Source: CBDIDH01 sp965277595
GTDB lineage: Bacteria > Planctomycetota > Planctomycetia > Isosphaerales > Isosphaeraceae
Direction: 5' to 3'
Assembly: GCA_965277595.1 (NCBI GenBank)
Contig: CBDIDH010000002.1
Coordinates: forward strand, 1,612,001-1,676,000
DNA: 64,000 nucleotides
Every line of letters begins with the position of its first letter. Position 1 is the stretch's first letter. Positions 17,892 through 28,200 of the stretch are shown piece after piece. The position numbers and the translations under genes were made by a program. The notes under the pieces were generated by a model. That model was not told the DNA's origin. It made no database searches and worked only from the letters and a program-made list of their open reading frames with translations.

Positions 17892-18854
17892 TCAAAGGAC
17901 CCCGCAGGCTTCACGCGCGCGATCGAGGACGACGCGGGCCGTCTTGCGAGCGCGGGCGGCGGCGGCGGCGCGGACCTCCGCAACGCGGGAGGGATGAGCG
18001 ACCCAGTCGGCCCGGCGTTCGCGGGGAAGGGCGAAGGCGGCGATAATGGCCTCGGCCAGTCGGGTCTTTATCTCGCCGTAGCCGATCCCGCCGGATCGGT
18101 AGCGTTGCTCGGCCTCGGCAAGGGCGTCGGCCGGGGCGACGAGCTTGTAAAGATTGAAGACGGGGCAGGTGTCGGGGTTCTTGGGCGCCTCAACCGGGGT
18201 GCTGTCGGTGACGATCTTCTTGCACTTCTTGCGGATCGATTCGGGGCTCTCGAAAATCTCGATCGTGTTGTTGTAGCTCTTGGACATCTTCCGGCCGTCG
18301 ACGCCTGGGACCACCGAGACGTGGTCGAGAATGTACGCTTTCGGCAGTTTGAACGTCTCGCCGTAAACGTGGTTGAACCGCTCGGCGATGTCGCGGGTGA
18401 TCTCAAGATGCTGGCGCTGATCCTGGCCGACCGGGACAACATCGGCGTCATACAGAAGGATATCGGCCGCCTGAAGCACCGGGTAGGCGAAGAGGCCATG
18501 ATCGGACGGAAGCCCCTGCTGGACCTTGTCCTTGTAGCTCGTTCCTTTTTCCAGCCAGCCCATCGGCGTGACGCTGGTCAGGAGCCAGGCCAGCTCGGTC
18601 GTCTCGGGAACGTCGGACTGAACGAAAAGGGTCGCGGTCTCGGGATCGATGCCGAGGGAAAGCAGGTCAATCAGGACGTCGTTGACGTAGCCGCGAAGCT
18701 TGCCGGCGTCGCGGACGCTGGTCAGGGCGTGATAATTGGCGACGAAATAATAAGCGTCGTTGCCCTGCTGCAACTCGACGTATTGCTTGATCGCGCCGAA
18801 GTAGTTGCCGATGTGCAGGGCACCCGAGGGCTGAATTCCCGACAGAACGCGCAT
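17892..18854 (-). CDS. trpS: tryptophanyl-tRNA synthetase
   Basis: A protein of 320 residues, class Ic synthetase. It charges tRNA-Trp. The ATP-binding HIGH motif appears as GALHIGNYFGA near residue 12 and the KMSKS loop is intact (GRKMSKSYNN). TrpRS-specific features are SGIQPSG at the start, PVLQAADILLYDADVVPVGQDQRQHLE for the core, and the helical C-terminus. The start at 18854 matches the family N-terminus (MRVLSGIQPSG); the longer frame to 18923 is not supported. The C-terminal 40 residues are unusually Ala/Arg-rich. Confidence 0.97.
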   Translation of the reverse strand: MRVLSGIQPSGALHIGNYFGAIKQYVELQQGNDAYYFVANYHALTSVRDAGKLRGYVNDVLIDLLSLGIDPETATLFVQSDVPETTELAWLLTSVTPMGWLEKGTSYKDKVQQGLPSDHGLFAYPVLQAADILLYDADVVPVGQDQRQHLEITRDIAERFNHVYGETFKLPKAYILDHVSVVPGVDGRKMSKSYNNTIEIFESPESIRKKCKKIVTDSTPVEAPKNPDTCPVFNLYKLVAPADALAEAEQRYRSGGIGYGEIKTRLAEAIIAAFALPRERRADWVAHPSRVAEVRAAAAARARKTARVVLDRAREACGVL

Positions 18855-19222
18855 GGACGAAAACACTCTCGGGGCAGTGCGGGGGATCTCAGTTCCAACA
18901 GCCGCGAAGCGGCCCACGACCATCGTATCAGCTTCCGCCGCGAGCTTCCAACGCCGCCCGGCGGGAGAATTGCAAAGTCCCGGGGATCAATGACCGACAA
19001 CGTTCAGCCCGACGCTCCTTGCCCCCTTGGTCATCCATCAGGCTTCAAAATTCCAGGGCAGACCCGACCCCAAAGCGACGCCGGGTCCTGCGTTGGCGAC
19101 GCCGCGGGACCTTGTTACGATATCCCTTCAGCAACGGCGATCCTCAAGTACGAGGACTGCTAAACGCCAGGAAACTGTCGAATCGTTACCTTGACAATGT
19201 CCCGAGCGGACTCCATTGTTAA
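18855..19222. other. gap with a weak heptad-like trace
   Basis: No gene is seen. Around 18970-19033 there is TTGCAAAGTCCCGGGG, then CAATGACCGAC and later CCTTGGTCATCC, which is a decayed copy of the subfamily B element. The rest is unassigned. It contains the promoter side of trpS. Confidence 0.4.
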
Positions 19223-19552
19223 GCCGATTCGCTGTTTTGTGAAATAAGGCCGTCCCGTTTTTGTCTGTATGACAAATTCGCTTTCTTGGAGATCGCTAAC
19301 GTCAGGGACGATTACCTCTTCGAGCAACCCCTCGTCTCCATCCAGATGGTCCAGGACCGCCTCGGCTGCGCATTCCCGACGGCTACCAAGTACGTCGAGC
19401 AATTCGCCGACGAGGGCCTACTCCGTGAGACGACCGGCTCCCAGAGAAATCGCCGGTATCGGTTTGACCCCTATCTCGCTCTCTTCGAATCGTCCGACTT
19501 CGCCCCGTTCGCCGGAGACGACGCCGGACCGGACGGACCACAACCCAACTGA
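19223..19552 (+). pseudogene. orphan C-terminal winged-helix part of a Fic protein
   Basis: The frame is open from 19223 and has only a TTG at 19286 as a possible start. Residues from there read like the C-terminal winged helix that closes many Fic/DOC AMP-transferases: DDYLFEQPLVSIQMVQDRLG, then FPTATKYVEQFADEGLLRE and TGSQRNRRYRFDPYLALFE. The Fic core (HPFxxGNGR) is absent upstream, where the sequence has stops in all frames. It is therefore most likely the tail of a lost Fic gene. A small stand-alone DNA-binding protein is possible but no ribosome site supports it. Confidence 0.55.
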
Positions 19553-19580
19553 TCCACAAATCCCAATATCGGCCATCGCC

Positions 19581-20036
19581 ATGTCCATGACACTTTTCGA
19601 ACAGCACGGAATTCGCTTCCAGTACCCCGAGGACTGGGAGCTTGAGGTCAACGACGATGACGACGGGGCGGTGACGACCGTCTCGCTGAACGCGCCCGAT
19701 GGCCTCGCCTTTGCGCTGGTGACCGTGGATGAAGATCGGCCGACGCCGGCGGAGGTTGTCGATGAGGCGCTCGGGGCGATGCGCGAGGAGTATCCGACGC
19801 TGGATGCGACCCCGGCGATGGAGACGATCGCCGGGCAGAGGGCGGTCGGCTACGATATCGAGTTCATCTCGCTCGATCTGACCAATGCCTGCGCGATCCG
19901 AGCCTTTCGTACAGAACGCAAGACCGTCACGCTCTTTTGCCAGTGGTCCGATATCGAGGACGAAGAGGTCGGCGCCGTGCTGGTCGGGTTACGCAGGTCG
20001 TTCGTCGTCCTGGACGGCGAGATTGACCCGGAATAA
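19581..20036 (+). CDS. conserved hypothetical protein, DUF1795/DcrB-like
   Basis: A protein of 151 residues with no signal peptide. It opens MSMTLFEQHGIRFQYPEDWELEVND, the strand pattern of DcrB/PsbP-like (DUF1795) domains, followed by VSLNAPDGLAFALVTVDEDR and an LFCQWSDIEDEEVGAVLVGLRRSF ending. A second ATG at 19587 is possible. Function is unknown. It lies 28 bp after the Fic remnant and is followed by a likely terminator. Confidence 0.75.
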   Translation: MSMTLFEQHGIRFQYPEDWELEVNDDDDGAVTTVSLNAPDGLAFALVTVDEDRPTPAEVVDEALGAMREEYPTLDATPAMETIAGQRAVGYDIEFISLDLTNACAIRAFRTERKTVTLFCQWSDIEDEEVGAVLVGLRRSFVVLDGEIDPE

Positions 20037-20055
20037 TCCGTCTGGGCGATCAAAA

Positions 20056-20091
20056 AGCGCAACCCGGCGCGTTGGCGGCTCGTTTTTTTTT
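20056..20091 (+). terminator. possible intrinsic terminator
   Basis: CGCAAC and GTTGGCG can pair around a short loop, and nine T residues follow at 20083-20091. It lies 20 bp after the stop of the DUF1795-like gene. The stem is short and has a bulge, so the call is tentative. Confidence 0.4.
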
Positions 20092-20186
20092 GCGTCGGGG
20101 GCAACGAGTGGTAAGTCTTCTCCGTAGGGAGACTGGCCCGGTTGTCGGCCGGCTGTTGACTCGTCTGTCAGGGAGGGATCTGAGCC

Positions 20187-20723
20187 ATGTTCACCGCCAC
20201 GGATCGGGCGAAGGGGCGGCGGCATCTCCGCCTGGAATTCCTGGAGGATCGCAACCTCCTCAGTGGCATCACGCCCAACGCGATCAGCGCCGAGGTCTCG
20301 CGGGCGGCCACCCCGATCACGACGATCGTCGGGCACGTTCAGGGCTTGCCCGCCGGCGCGGGGCTCTACACGAAGACGCTCCCCGGCTATCATTCGTATA
20401 GCGGCCACGGCGCGGCGAGGCCAATCGGCAACGTGCTCTTCAGCACGCAGCAGGTCGAAACGACGACCGGATCGACGGTGGCCATCACCAACGGCAACGC
20501 CCAGATGTACGATTACAAGGGAGATGAACTCTTCATCTCCTATTCCGGGACCGGCACGGTGGCCGCCCGAAGATTGACGACGGTCAGCCTGGTCGGTTCG
20601 GTGACGAGCGGAACGAAACGATTCCTGGGCGAGACCGGCACCTTCTCGGCCACGGGAACGCTCAACCCGTACACGGGGCGGCTGATTCTCAACTATGTCG
20701 TCGTCCTGAATAACCCGGCCTGA
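20187..20723 (+). CDS. exported protein with LEPR-XLL-type N-terminus
   Basis: A protein of 178 residues. The N-terminus RLEFLEDRNLLSG is the planctomycete LEPR-XLL-type motif found on exported and surface proteins; the mechanism it serves is not established. The rest is a beta-rich domain with many Thr, Gly and Ser residues (TTVSLVGSVTSGTKRFLGETGTFSATGTLNPYTG), similar in flavour to small surface or allene-oxide-cyclase-like barrels. The start follows a GGGAGGGATCTGAGCC region with a usable GGAGG-like site. Cell-surface location is inferred. Another protein with the same kind of N-terminus is at 39899. Confidence 0.75.
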   Translation: MFTATDRAKGRRHLRLEFLEDRNLLSGITPNAISAEVSRAATPITTIVGHVQGLPAGAGLYTKTLPGYHSYSGHGAARPIGNVLFSTQQVETTTGSTVAITNGNAQMYDYKGDELFISYSGTGTVAARRLTTVSLVGSVTSGTKRFLGETGTFSATGTLNPYTGRLILNYVVVLNNPA

Positions 20724-20749
20724 TCGAGGCGACGAACGCGTCGAGAAAG

Positions 20750-21670
20750 TTATCGGGCGACGGCCTCGTCAAGGAACGAGGCGACGCGTTCGAGAAGGTC
20801 GGCGCCGCCGACGTCGACGACCGAGTTATGCCCCGCGCCGGCGACCTCGATAAAGAGCGCCGGGCGAAGAAAGGCAAGGGCCAGGCGTCGGGCGTCGGCG
20901 GCGGGAATGAGCGAGTCGTTCTCGCCGTGAAGGATCAAGGTCCGCGCCCCGATGCGCGGGGCGAGGTCGATCGGTCTCGGCGCCACGAGCGAGACGCCCG
21001 CGAGCCGCCGCGCCCGGCGGACGATCAGGCGGGCGAGCACGACGGCGAACGGAATCCGACGACGGCGGAGAATGCCCCGAATCGTCTCTTCGAGGTCGAG
21101 ATACGGGGCTTCGAGAACGAGCGCGGCGATTCTCGGGTCGTCGGCCCCGGCGCGCGCGGCGACCGCGGCGCCCATCGATCGGCCCCAGACGGCGACAACG
21201 GGCGAGGGGCCGTTCAGCCTCTTCGAGGCCTTCAGCGCGTCGATCCAGGCGGTCACGTCGGCCGCTTCTCGACCGCCGAACGAGCCGCGATCGCCGCCGC
21301 TCTGGCCGTGAGCCCGGTTGTCCAGCGCGGCGACGTCCCAGCCGTGTCGGTTCAGCGCGATCAACTGCGCGGCAAGGGCCGACGGGTCCTCGGCAAAGCC
21401 GTGGATGAGCAGGACGACCCGGCCGTGGCGCCCGGTCGGGTCGGCGGGGTGCCAGGTTCCCGAGAGCCGGACATCGTCGCTGGCCCTTGCCTCGATCGGC
21501 TCGCCGGGGGGTCGAGGACCCGTACCGGCCTTGCTCGACGGCGTTGACGCCCGGCGGCCGGGTAGAACGAGCATCCAGGCGGCCCAATCCACGATGGCGA
21601 TGCCCGCGACACCGACCGCGCCGAGGGTCAAGCCGCCCGCGGCGACGGCCCAGGTGATCAGGTCGGCCAT
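20750..21670 (-). CDS. membrane-anchored alpha/beta hydrolase
   Basis: A protein of 306 residues. The first 35 residues form a hydrophobic segment that could anchor it in the membrane. A serine hydrolase domain follows: oxyanion region LLIHGFAEDPSA, nucleophile elbow GRSMGAAVA, acid in LHGENDSLIPA and His in AGAGHNSVVD. It resembles the YqkD/BAAT-like or frsA-type hydrolases of unknown substrate. Its stop faces the exported protein at 20187, so the two are convergent. Confidence 0.85.
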   Translation of the reverse strand: MADLITWAVAAGGLTLGAVGVAGIAIVDWAAWMLVLPGRRASTPSSKAGTGPRPPGEPIEARASDDVRLSGTWHPADPTGRHGRVVLLIHGFAEDPSALAAQLIALNRHGWDVAALDNRAHGQSGGDRGSFGGREAADVTAWIDALKASKRLNGPSPVVAVWGRSMGAAVAARAGADDPRIAALVLEAPYLDLEETIRGILRRRRIPFAVVLARLIVRRARRLAGVSLVAPRPIDLAPRIGARTLILHGENDSLIPAADARRLALAFLRPALFIEVAGAGHNSVVDVGGADLLERVASFLDEAVAR

Positions 21671-21737
21671 GCGATCACGACTCGGGCCGAGGCGTCAAGG
21701 GATGGACCGTGAATCACCTGGGTTGTTTCATTCCTGG

Positions 21738-21985
21738 GCATGACCAATGACCAATGACCGATAAAGATCGCCAAAGCTCTTGCCTATTCTTCCTGTTCTC
21801 TTTTCTTCAAATCGGTCATCGGTCATCGGTCATCGGTCATCGGTCATCGGTCATCGGTCATCGGTCATCGGTCATCGGTCATCGGTCATCGGTCATCGGT
21901 CATCGGTCATCGGTCATCGGTCATCGGTCATCGGTCATCGGTCATCGGTCATCGGTCATCGGTCATCAATTGAGAAGCAAACGCC
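21738..21985. repeat. heptad element with 22 perfect tandem heptamers (copy 6)
   Basis: The left arm is ATGACCAATGACCAATGACC at 21740-21760. The loop (CAAAGCTCTTGCCTATTCTTCCTG) resembles the loops of copies at 3520, 29415 and 39785. The right arm is 22 exact copies of ATCGGTC at 21811-21964. The right end AATTGAGAAGCAAACGCCCC resembles the terminal repeat seen at 39868. The element ends 17 bp before the stop of the downstream large gene. Confidence 0.95.
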
Positions 21986-22001
21986 CCTTCCGGGTCAAGG
22001 A

Positions 22002-24995
22002 TCATACCTCAATAACCCGTCGGCTGCGGACGAGTTTTCCTTTCTCGATTTCCAGTTTCTCGTCGCGAAGCTGGGCGATCTCAAGGCGAAGCTGCCGGGC
22101 CCTGGCGGTGTAGCGTTCAATAAGCACGGACATCTCGGCGTGGGGGGTCATGTCTTCGGTTCGAGGGGTGAATTTTCCGAGTTCCTTGATGAGGTTCTCA
22201 ACCTGCTTGAGGTTCGCGTTCAGGGTCAAGGCGGGGGTTTCGTCCAGCTTGGCGCGAAGGGTTTCGATGTTGGTCTGGCCCTGGACGAGCCGGAGCGCCG
22301 ATTCAATGGCGCCGGTGTTCGCGTCTTTCAAGGGGGGGCTGGCCTTCTTCATCGCCCGGTTCTTGGAGGTCAGCCAGCTTTCGCGGGTCAGCTCGATCGA
22401 GGTCGGGTACCAGTTGCTCTTGATCTTCTCGGAGTCCTTGAGCTGTCGGTCTTCGCTGAGAAGAGTTTCCAGGTGCTGGACGATTTTCTTCTCGGTGCCC
22501 GAGTCACCCTGGTGGTGGGCGAGGGTCTGCTCGTTGATCCCGGTGTCGCTGAGGATGGACCGGGCCATCCGGTCGCCGTTGGTGGAGGCCCAGGCGATGG
22601 CGACCATCGCGAGTGTCGGGTTCTCGTGAATGGCGGCGAGGCCGACCGATCGGCTCGCCGGGTTGTTGATCGAGGCCCGGGTGGTGGCCCAGGCCTTGCG
22701 AAGCTGGACCTCGTTATAACCGGCGTACGCCGCGGTGTTCGCCGCCTGGCCGGCGCTGCCGATCGCCGTGATCAGCTTGCCGGTCGCCTGCGCGATCTCG
22801 TGCGGAACGCATTCGGTGAGCGCTCCGGCAAGCTGAATCGCGAGCATCGCGTCTTCGATCGTGTGATAGGTGATCTGCTCTTGCTTGTTCTCGTAGAGGT
22901 TCTGGATCGCCGGAAGCAGGGCGCTGCGGGCGCGCTTGGTCTTTTGAACCTTGTTCTGGAACTTGAACCAGAGTTCCCAGCGCTCGGCGGCCTTGATGGC
23001 GTTGACGGTCAGTTGAACGATCAACTGCGCCGCCTTGATCGCGCCTCCGATCGGGCCGGTGAAGTGTTTGGCGGCCTCTCCGGCGGCCTGCGAGGCGATC
23101 TTGGCGCCGTCGGTGGCGACCGTGCCGAGGAGACCGCCGATTCCGGCGATCTCGCTACCGACGGAGGCGACGAGTTCCAGGGTCTTGCGGTCGGCTTCGA
23201 GCTTGGCGATCAGATTTTCGATCGAGCGCTGCTCGGCCATAAAGTCGCCCCCCTCGTCGATGAGGATGAGCATGCGTTCGTATTCTTCCTGGTCCTCGGC
23301 GGACGCGTCCCACTCCTTGGAGAGTTCCGACGCCTTGGCGTCGGCGAGGTTTCCGCGCATCGCCTCGGTGGTCTCGGGGTTTTTGAGGGCTTCGCTGATG
23401 TTTTTGGACGCGGTGGAGTCGTCCGACGGCTCGGTCTTGCCGTCGGGACCGGGAAGGCCGAGAGCGCGGGCGACCGCGGCGGAAGAGGCGGCCTGAAGCG
23501 AGGCAAAGGCCGTCTTGGGGTCCTCCTTGATCGCCTTGGCGAGGGTTGAGGCGTTGGCCTTGCCCTTGAACGCCTTGGCCATCTCGACACCGACCCGGGG
23601 AAAGACCGTCTTGTTGGGGTCGGGGTTGCAGACGTTCATGCATTCGAGGTAGCCGTCGGCGAGGGCGTTGATGATCCCCTGCGCGTCGGGCTTCTCGTCC
23701 TCGGTGGCCATGTCGGCGATGGCGACGGCGTCAACGACACGATCATAGGCGCCGATGAACAACGGCCCGGCCAGCGGATTGATCTTGGCGATGGCCGCCG
23801 AGAGGGCATGGTCGATCGATTCGACGAGGCGGAGCGATGCCTCTTGCAGCTTCGACTTCGTCGCGGCGTCGTCAAAGGCGAGCTTGACGGAGCCAAGCGA
23901 GACGCCGTCGAGGATGTTCGAGACCGCGCCCGAGATGACCGAGGGGGTGCCCGTGACCGAATCCTTCACGGTCGCGCCGATGTTGGTCTTGAGAATCTCC
24001 TTGAGGAAGGTGGCGACGGCTTCACCCTCGTCGACGTTGTCCTTGATGGCGTTCTTGATGACCGTCGTGATCTCGGAGATGTGGCCGGCGAGGAGCTTGG
24101 AGACGGCCTCGGCCTGGTCCGGGTTCTTGAACGTCTTGAGGGTCGAGGAGACGAAATTGGTGGCCAGAAGCTTGGGGTCGGGCGTGGCGGGAACGGTGTC
24201 CGTTTTCACCTCGTTCACGTACTTACCCGCCGAGACGACGGACGCGACCTTCATGCCGGCCATCACGCCCTTCTTCGTGACGTCGAGCATCCGCTTACGG
24301 TCTTCCTCGGTCTCACCAAGCCTGATCGCGGCGAAGAGCTTGCCCGTGGTGGCGTCGAGGGCCGAATCCTTGATGTCGGTGAGTTCGCCAATGGCGGCCT
24401 TGAGCATGTCGCGCTTGTTCCCGGCGCCATGGACGTCGATGCGTTGCTTGGCCTTGGCCTTCTCTTTTTCCAGGCGGATCTCGTCGAGCATCGCCTTGTA
24501 TCGCTTCATCGATTCGCCGAGGAGCTTGGCCGTGACGCTGTACTCATCGATGATGAGGTTCTCGGGCATCAGGCCCTCGCGATGGAGCCGGGTGAAGAGT
24601 TCGTCGGCGATCTCGGCGTCGGTGAAGAGGGGCTGGCCGTCCTTGCCTTTCCTGGACTTGAGGTCGTTCTTCATCTGAACGATCTTGTCCATCGCCTTCT
24701 GAATCAGGGGCTGCAAGTTCTTGTCGAGGCCCTGAAGCTGGGAGGTATCGCCGCTGTCGATCTCGTGTTCCTGGCCTTCGGGAGAGATCGACTGGATGTC
24801 CTTCCCTTTCTTCGTCTTCATCACGAAGTTCATGGCGGTTCGAAGGCTGTCGCGCTCGTTGCCTTCAAGGCCCCCCTCGACGATCTCGGAGATTGCCTGG
24901 TTCTTGTCTTGAAGCTGAGCTTCGTATTTCTTGGCGTCCTCGGCCTTCCCGGTCACCTGGCCGATGAACGCGATCATCTCGTCGGAGATTGGCAT
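22002..24995 (-). CDS. giant helical protein of unknown function (third gene of the cluster)
   Basis: A protein of 997 residues with no signal peptide and no family I recognise. It is predicted almost entirely helical, rich in Ala, Lys, Glu and Asp. The middle (around residues 600-700) is different: it has Gly/Ala-rich hydrophobic stretches such as VASVGSEIAGIGGLLGTVA and GPIGGAIKAAQLIVQLTVNA, which could be amphipathic or membrane-active helices. The C-terminus has a coiled coil (RARQLRLEIAQLRDEKLEIEKGK). The start at 24995 (MPISDEMIAFIGQVTGKAED) is preferred over 25259, because the extra frame reads through the repeat array; the ribosome site is weak. It is the last of three same-strand giant genes separated only by repeat elements. 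Confidence 0.8.
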   Translation of the reverse strand: MPISDEMIAFIGQVTGKAEDAKKYEAQLQDKNQAISEIVEGGLEGNERDSLRTAMNFVMKTKKGKDIQSISPEGQEHEIDSGDTSQLQGLDKNLQPLIQKAMDKIVQMKNDLKSRKGKDGQPLFTDAEIADELFTRLHREGLMPENLIIDEYSVTAKLLGESMKRYKAMLDEIRLEKEKAKAKQRIDVHGAGNKRDMLKAAIGELTDIKDSALDATTGKLFAAIRLGETEEDRKRMLDVTKKGVMAGMKVASVVSAGKYVNEVKTDTVPATPDPKLLATNFVSSTLKTFKNPDQAEAVSKLLAGHISEITTVIKNAIKDNVDEGEAVATFLKEILKTNIGATVKDSVTGTPSVISGAVSNILDGVSLGSVKLAFDDAATKSKLQEASLRLVESIDHALSAAIAKINPLAGPLFIGAYDRVVDAVAIADMATEDEKPDAQGIINALADGYLECMNVCNPDPNKTVFPRVGVEMAKAFKGKANASTLAKAIKEDPKTAFASLQAASSAAVARALGLPGPDGKTEPSDDSTASKNISEALKNPETTEAMRGNLADAKASELSKEWDASAEDQEEYERMLILIDEGGDFMAEQRSIENLIAKLEADRKTLELVASVGSEIAGIGGLLGTVATDGAKIASQAAGEAAKHFTGPIGGAIKAAQLIVQLTVNAIKAAERWELWFKFQNKVQKTKRARSALLPAIQNLYENKQEQITYHTIEDAMLAIQLAGALTECVPHEIAQATGKLITAIGSAGQAANTAAYAGYNEVQLRKAWATTRASINNPASRSVGLAAIHENPTLAMVAIAWASTNGDRMARSILSDTGINEQTLAHHQGDSGTEKKIVQHLETLLSEDRQLKDSEKIKSNWYPTSIELTRESWLTSKNRAMKKASPPLKDANTGAIESALRLVQGQTNIETLRAKLDETPALTLNANLKQVENLIKELGKFTPRTEDMTPHAEMSVLIERYTARARQLRLEIAQLRDEKLEIEKGKLVRSRRVIEV

Positions 24996-25089
24996 GGTCT
25001 TGGGTTCCCGGTGCGGTCTCGGTCCAGGGTATTCCGTAGGCTCGGTGGAGCGCGAGTCTGTTCGTGGCGATTCAGGCGGGATGGGCGAA

Positions 25090-25240
25090 AAGATCGAGGA
25101 CAAAGGGGAAAGGGCAGATCGAGACAAATCTCGCCGAAAAATCGAGGCTTCCGTCCTTTGCCCTTCCGTCCTTTGCCCTTCCGTCCTTTGCCCTTCCGTC
25201 CTTTGCCCTTCTGTCCTTTGCCCTTCTGTGCTTTGCCCTT
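25090..25240. repeat. heptad-family element with 15-bp unit (copy 7)
   Basis: The left arm is GAGGACAAAGGGGAAAGGGC (about 25093-25112). The loop contains GAGACAAATCTCGCCG. The right arm repeats a 15-bp unit (CTTTGCCCTTCCGTC) from about 25147 to 25240, which is one heptad (CTTTGCC) alternating with an octamer (CTTCCGTC); later copies read CTTCTGTC. It fills the gap between the second and third giant genes. Confidence 0.85.
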
Positions 25241-25280
25241 TTCGATCAAAAGACGTCACGGATCGCCGATCCAGTCAGCC

Positions 25281-28200
25281 TCACTCGGCGACGAGCGCTT
25301 CAAGCTCGATCTTCTTGAGGGCGGTTTCAAGCATGGCGAAGGCGGGGCGGAGGCTTCGGCTGTACGGATCTTTGCCGGCCGTGCTGGCGATTAAAAGAGG
25401 GTTGCGGAGGGCCTGGCGATACTCGCGGACGACCCGGAGGGCTTCCTCGCGGGCCTTGAGCTTGTTGGCTTCCTGGGCGTCCTTGGTGGTCAAGACCTGG
25501 AAGGCCGCGGTGAAGGCCGAGTCCTTGAAGCGGTCGCGAAGTTGGCCGAGGGATTTGATGGCGGCCTCCGCGTTCTTCTTCTTTTCGGGGTCTTGCTCGT
25601 CGCCCGAGGCGCTGTTGATCTCGTTGATGACGTTGTCAAAGGCGGCGGAATAATTGCGGGCGCGGGTGACCCAGTTGGCCTCGATCTTCTTGAGGTCGCC
25701 GGAGATGTTGATGTTGGTGCCTTCAGGGTCGCCGGCAAGGCGCCGGGCGGTCCGGGCGGCGTTATCGAGCATCATGTTCGCCCGGCCGAAGGCTTCAAGC
25801 ACCTTGCCCATCGGCGGCGACTGGTTGGCTCCGAGACTCTTGTGAGGCAGCTTCGAGATAATCGCCGTGTACTGCGAAACAAGGTCATCGGCGCGTTTGG
25901 CGGTGCCGGAAAGGTCATCAACCTGGCCGAGGTCGGCGACCATCGCCTTGCCTTCCTTGACGCGCTTGAGCATCTCGTCCTTGGTGCGCGGCAATTCGAT
26001 GTCAACGAACTGGGCGAGTCGACGTTCCCAGCGCATCGCCAGGTCGTGAACCGCGCGTTGTTCCTGGCGGGCGTCGGCGTCAAGTTCCTGAAGCCTGACG
26101 CGCTTGTCGGGGGCGTTGCGGATCGAGGCGAGCTCGTTCTCGATGGCGTCAAGCTGTTTGAAGGCGTCTTCGTAGTTGTTCTCTTGCTTCGAGGCGGCCT
26201 TGGCCTCGGCGAGCATTGTCTTGAACTTCTCGTAATAGCTGTCGCAGCGATCGGTGACGCGGGTCTCGGTCTCCTTGGCGATGACCTTGCCGGTCTTTTC
26301 GATCGCCTCGCAGCGGGCCTTGAACGTCTTGTTCTGAAGATCAAGCTGTTCTGACTCGGTGACGAGCTTGTTGATTTTCGCCTCGACATCGGCGAGCCGC
26401 TTCAGGCCCTCCTCGGGGGGGAGCTTGCGGACCGCGGCGACGGTTTCGTTGAGTTCGGCGTAAACCGCGTTGTACGAATCCTTCATCCGGTGGCGGATCG
26501 CGTTGTCCTTGCCGAGCGTGCCGGAAAGCTCCTTGATCTTCTCGTCAACGGGCTTGAAGGCGGAATCTCCCTTGGTGTCGGGGCGAATCCGGCCGAGTTC
26601 CTCGCCAACGCTTTTGATCTGCTTGCAGGCGTTGACCACGATCTCGAAGTCATTGTTCGAGAGCAAGGCCATGGCATCCTGAAGGCGGTCGCGGAGCGAC
26701 TCGAAATAGGCAAGGAAATCCTTGTCCTTGCTCTGAAGCTTCTTTCCGTATTCCGTGAACGACTTGATGACGAGCATGGCTTCGCTTTTGAGATTTTTGA
26801 GTTCCTGCTCGCTCTTGTCGATGTCCTTCTGGACGGCGGTCTCGAGGTTGACGAGGAACTGCCTGGCCTCGGCGGGCGAACCGACCTTGCCGTCCTCGTA
26901 CTTCTTGAGTTCCGAGCGGTGCGTGGCCACGCCGCCGCCGAGAGTTTCAAGGCCATCGATCATTCCCTTGACCTTCGCCGGCCGGCCTTCGTCGTCGGCG
27001 TGGTCATCGACGGCCTTGACGCGTTCCTTCTCGTCGTTGATCAGTTGAGGATCGGAGAGGATTTCCCCGGCCATCCGTTGCACGGACTGAAGGTTGGCGA
27101 TGGCCACCTGGGCATGACTGGCGCAGGCGTCGGCCAGCGTCTTGTCTGACCCGAGCTTGGGGTCGAGCCAGAATTTCTCCCAGTCGTTGATCGCGGTGTC
27201 ATATCCGAAGTGGACCGTCGTCGCGGTTTTTGAACGGACGCCGTCGAGCTTGTTTTCAAGTTCCTTGAGAAGCTTCTGGGTCTTCTTCGCCTCGTCGCGA
27301 ACGAGGTTGTTCGCCTGGACCCGGGCGTCGTGGAAGACCTTCATGTCGTCGCCACTGGGGGCGGCGGCGGTGTTGACGAAGGTCTGGAAGCGGGTCTTGA
27401 AGTCTTGCAGCCAGACGAGGCCCGCTTCGTAGTCGAGCGACTGGTTAATGTCGGCCGAGGCTGAGATCAGCTCATCGCGGAACTGGCCGGCCTGGCTCGC
27501 GGCGGCGGGCCACTTGAGAAGTTCGATGCAGGTCGTCTTGGCCTCCGCGAGGTAGGTCTCGGCCTCCTTCCATTTGCGGCCGTTCAACAGGAAGTATTCG
27601 ACGCGTTCCTTGAGAAGGTCGCGGCAGTGAGTGAGCTGGGTCTCGGCCTCCTTGAAATCGAGAGCGGGCAGGAAGGTTTTCTCGACCCGGGCCACGATCT
27701 TTTCTTCGTTCGCGTAGTTGGCGGCGGGAGCCTTGAGCGTCTTGAGGTACTCAACGTCCTGCTTGACTTTGGTCAGGAGCGTGTTGGCCTTCTCCTTCGC
27801 CTGCGTCGAGTCTTTGACTTCCTTGTCGATCGCCTGCGCGATGATCGGGATCTGGCCGAGGGCCTTTTGCACGTTGTCCTTGCCAACGACGAGAGCGTCG
27901 GCAAGCTCGGCGCGGTGCATCTTGATGAGGTATTGAGGGAGAACGCCTTCCTGTTTGTCGAGCTTGTCGGAGGCGGTCTTGAAGGCCTGGGCGACCTGGG
28001 GGTCAACGTCTTTTTCGAGGTAAGTCTTGCTCGACTGTTTGGCGGCGTCGAGGATCAAGGGGGTCTTGGTCTTGAGCAGGTTGAGGGCGGCGGTAAAGCC
28101 CGAGGCGGGTGGAGTGCCCGCGGCGCCGGTGCGGGTGAGGATGAGAAGGGCGTCGATCTCTTGAAGTGGTTTGGTCGCGCCGGGCTGGCTGGCGATCAGG

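Noticed and set aside
21811..21964. CRISPR-like regular array
   Set aside because: Units are 7 bp with no spacers, and there are no cas genes.
21780..23549. Long plus-strand frame of 589 residues starting with a repeated SSVIGHR peptide
   Set aside because: It is the heptad array read in frame, followed by the antisense of the 997-residue gene. The same holds for other frames with VLGPRS or LCPLSS peptides at 3.5, 35.4 and 51.8 kb.
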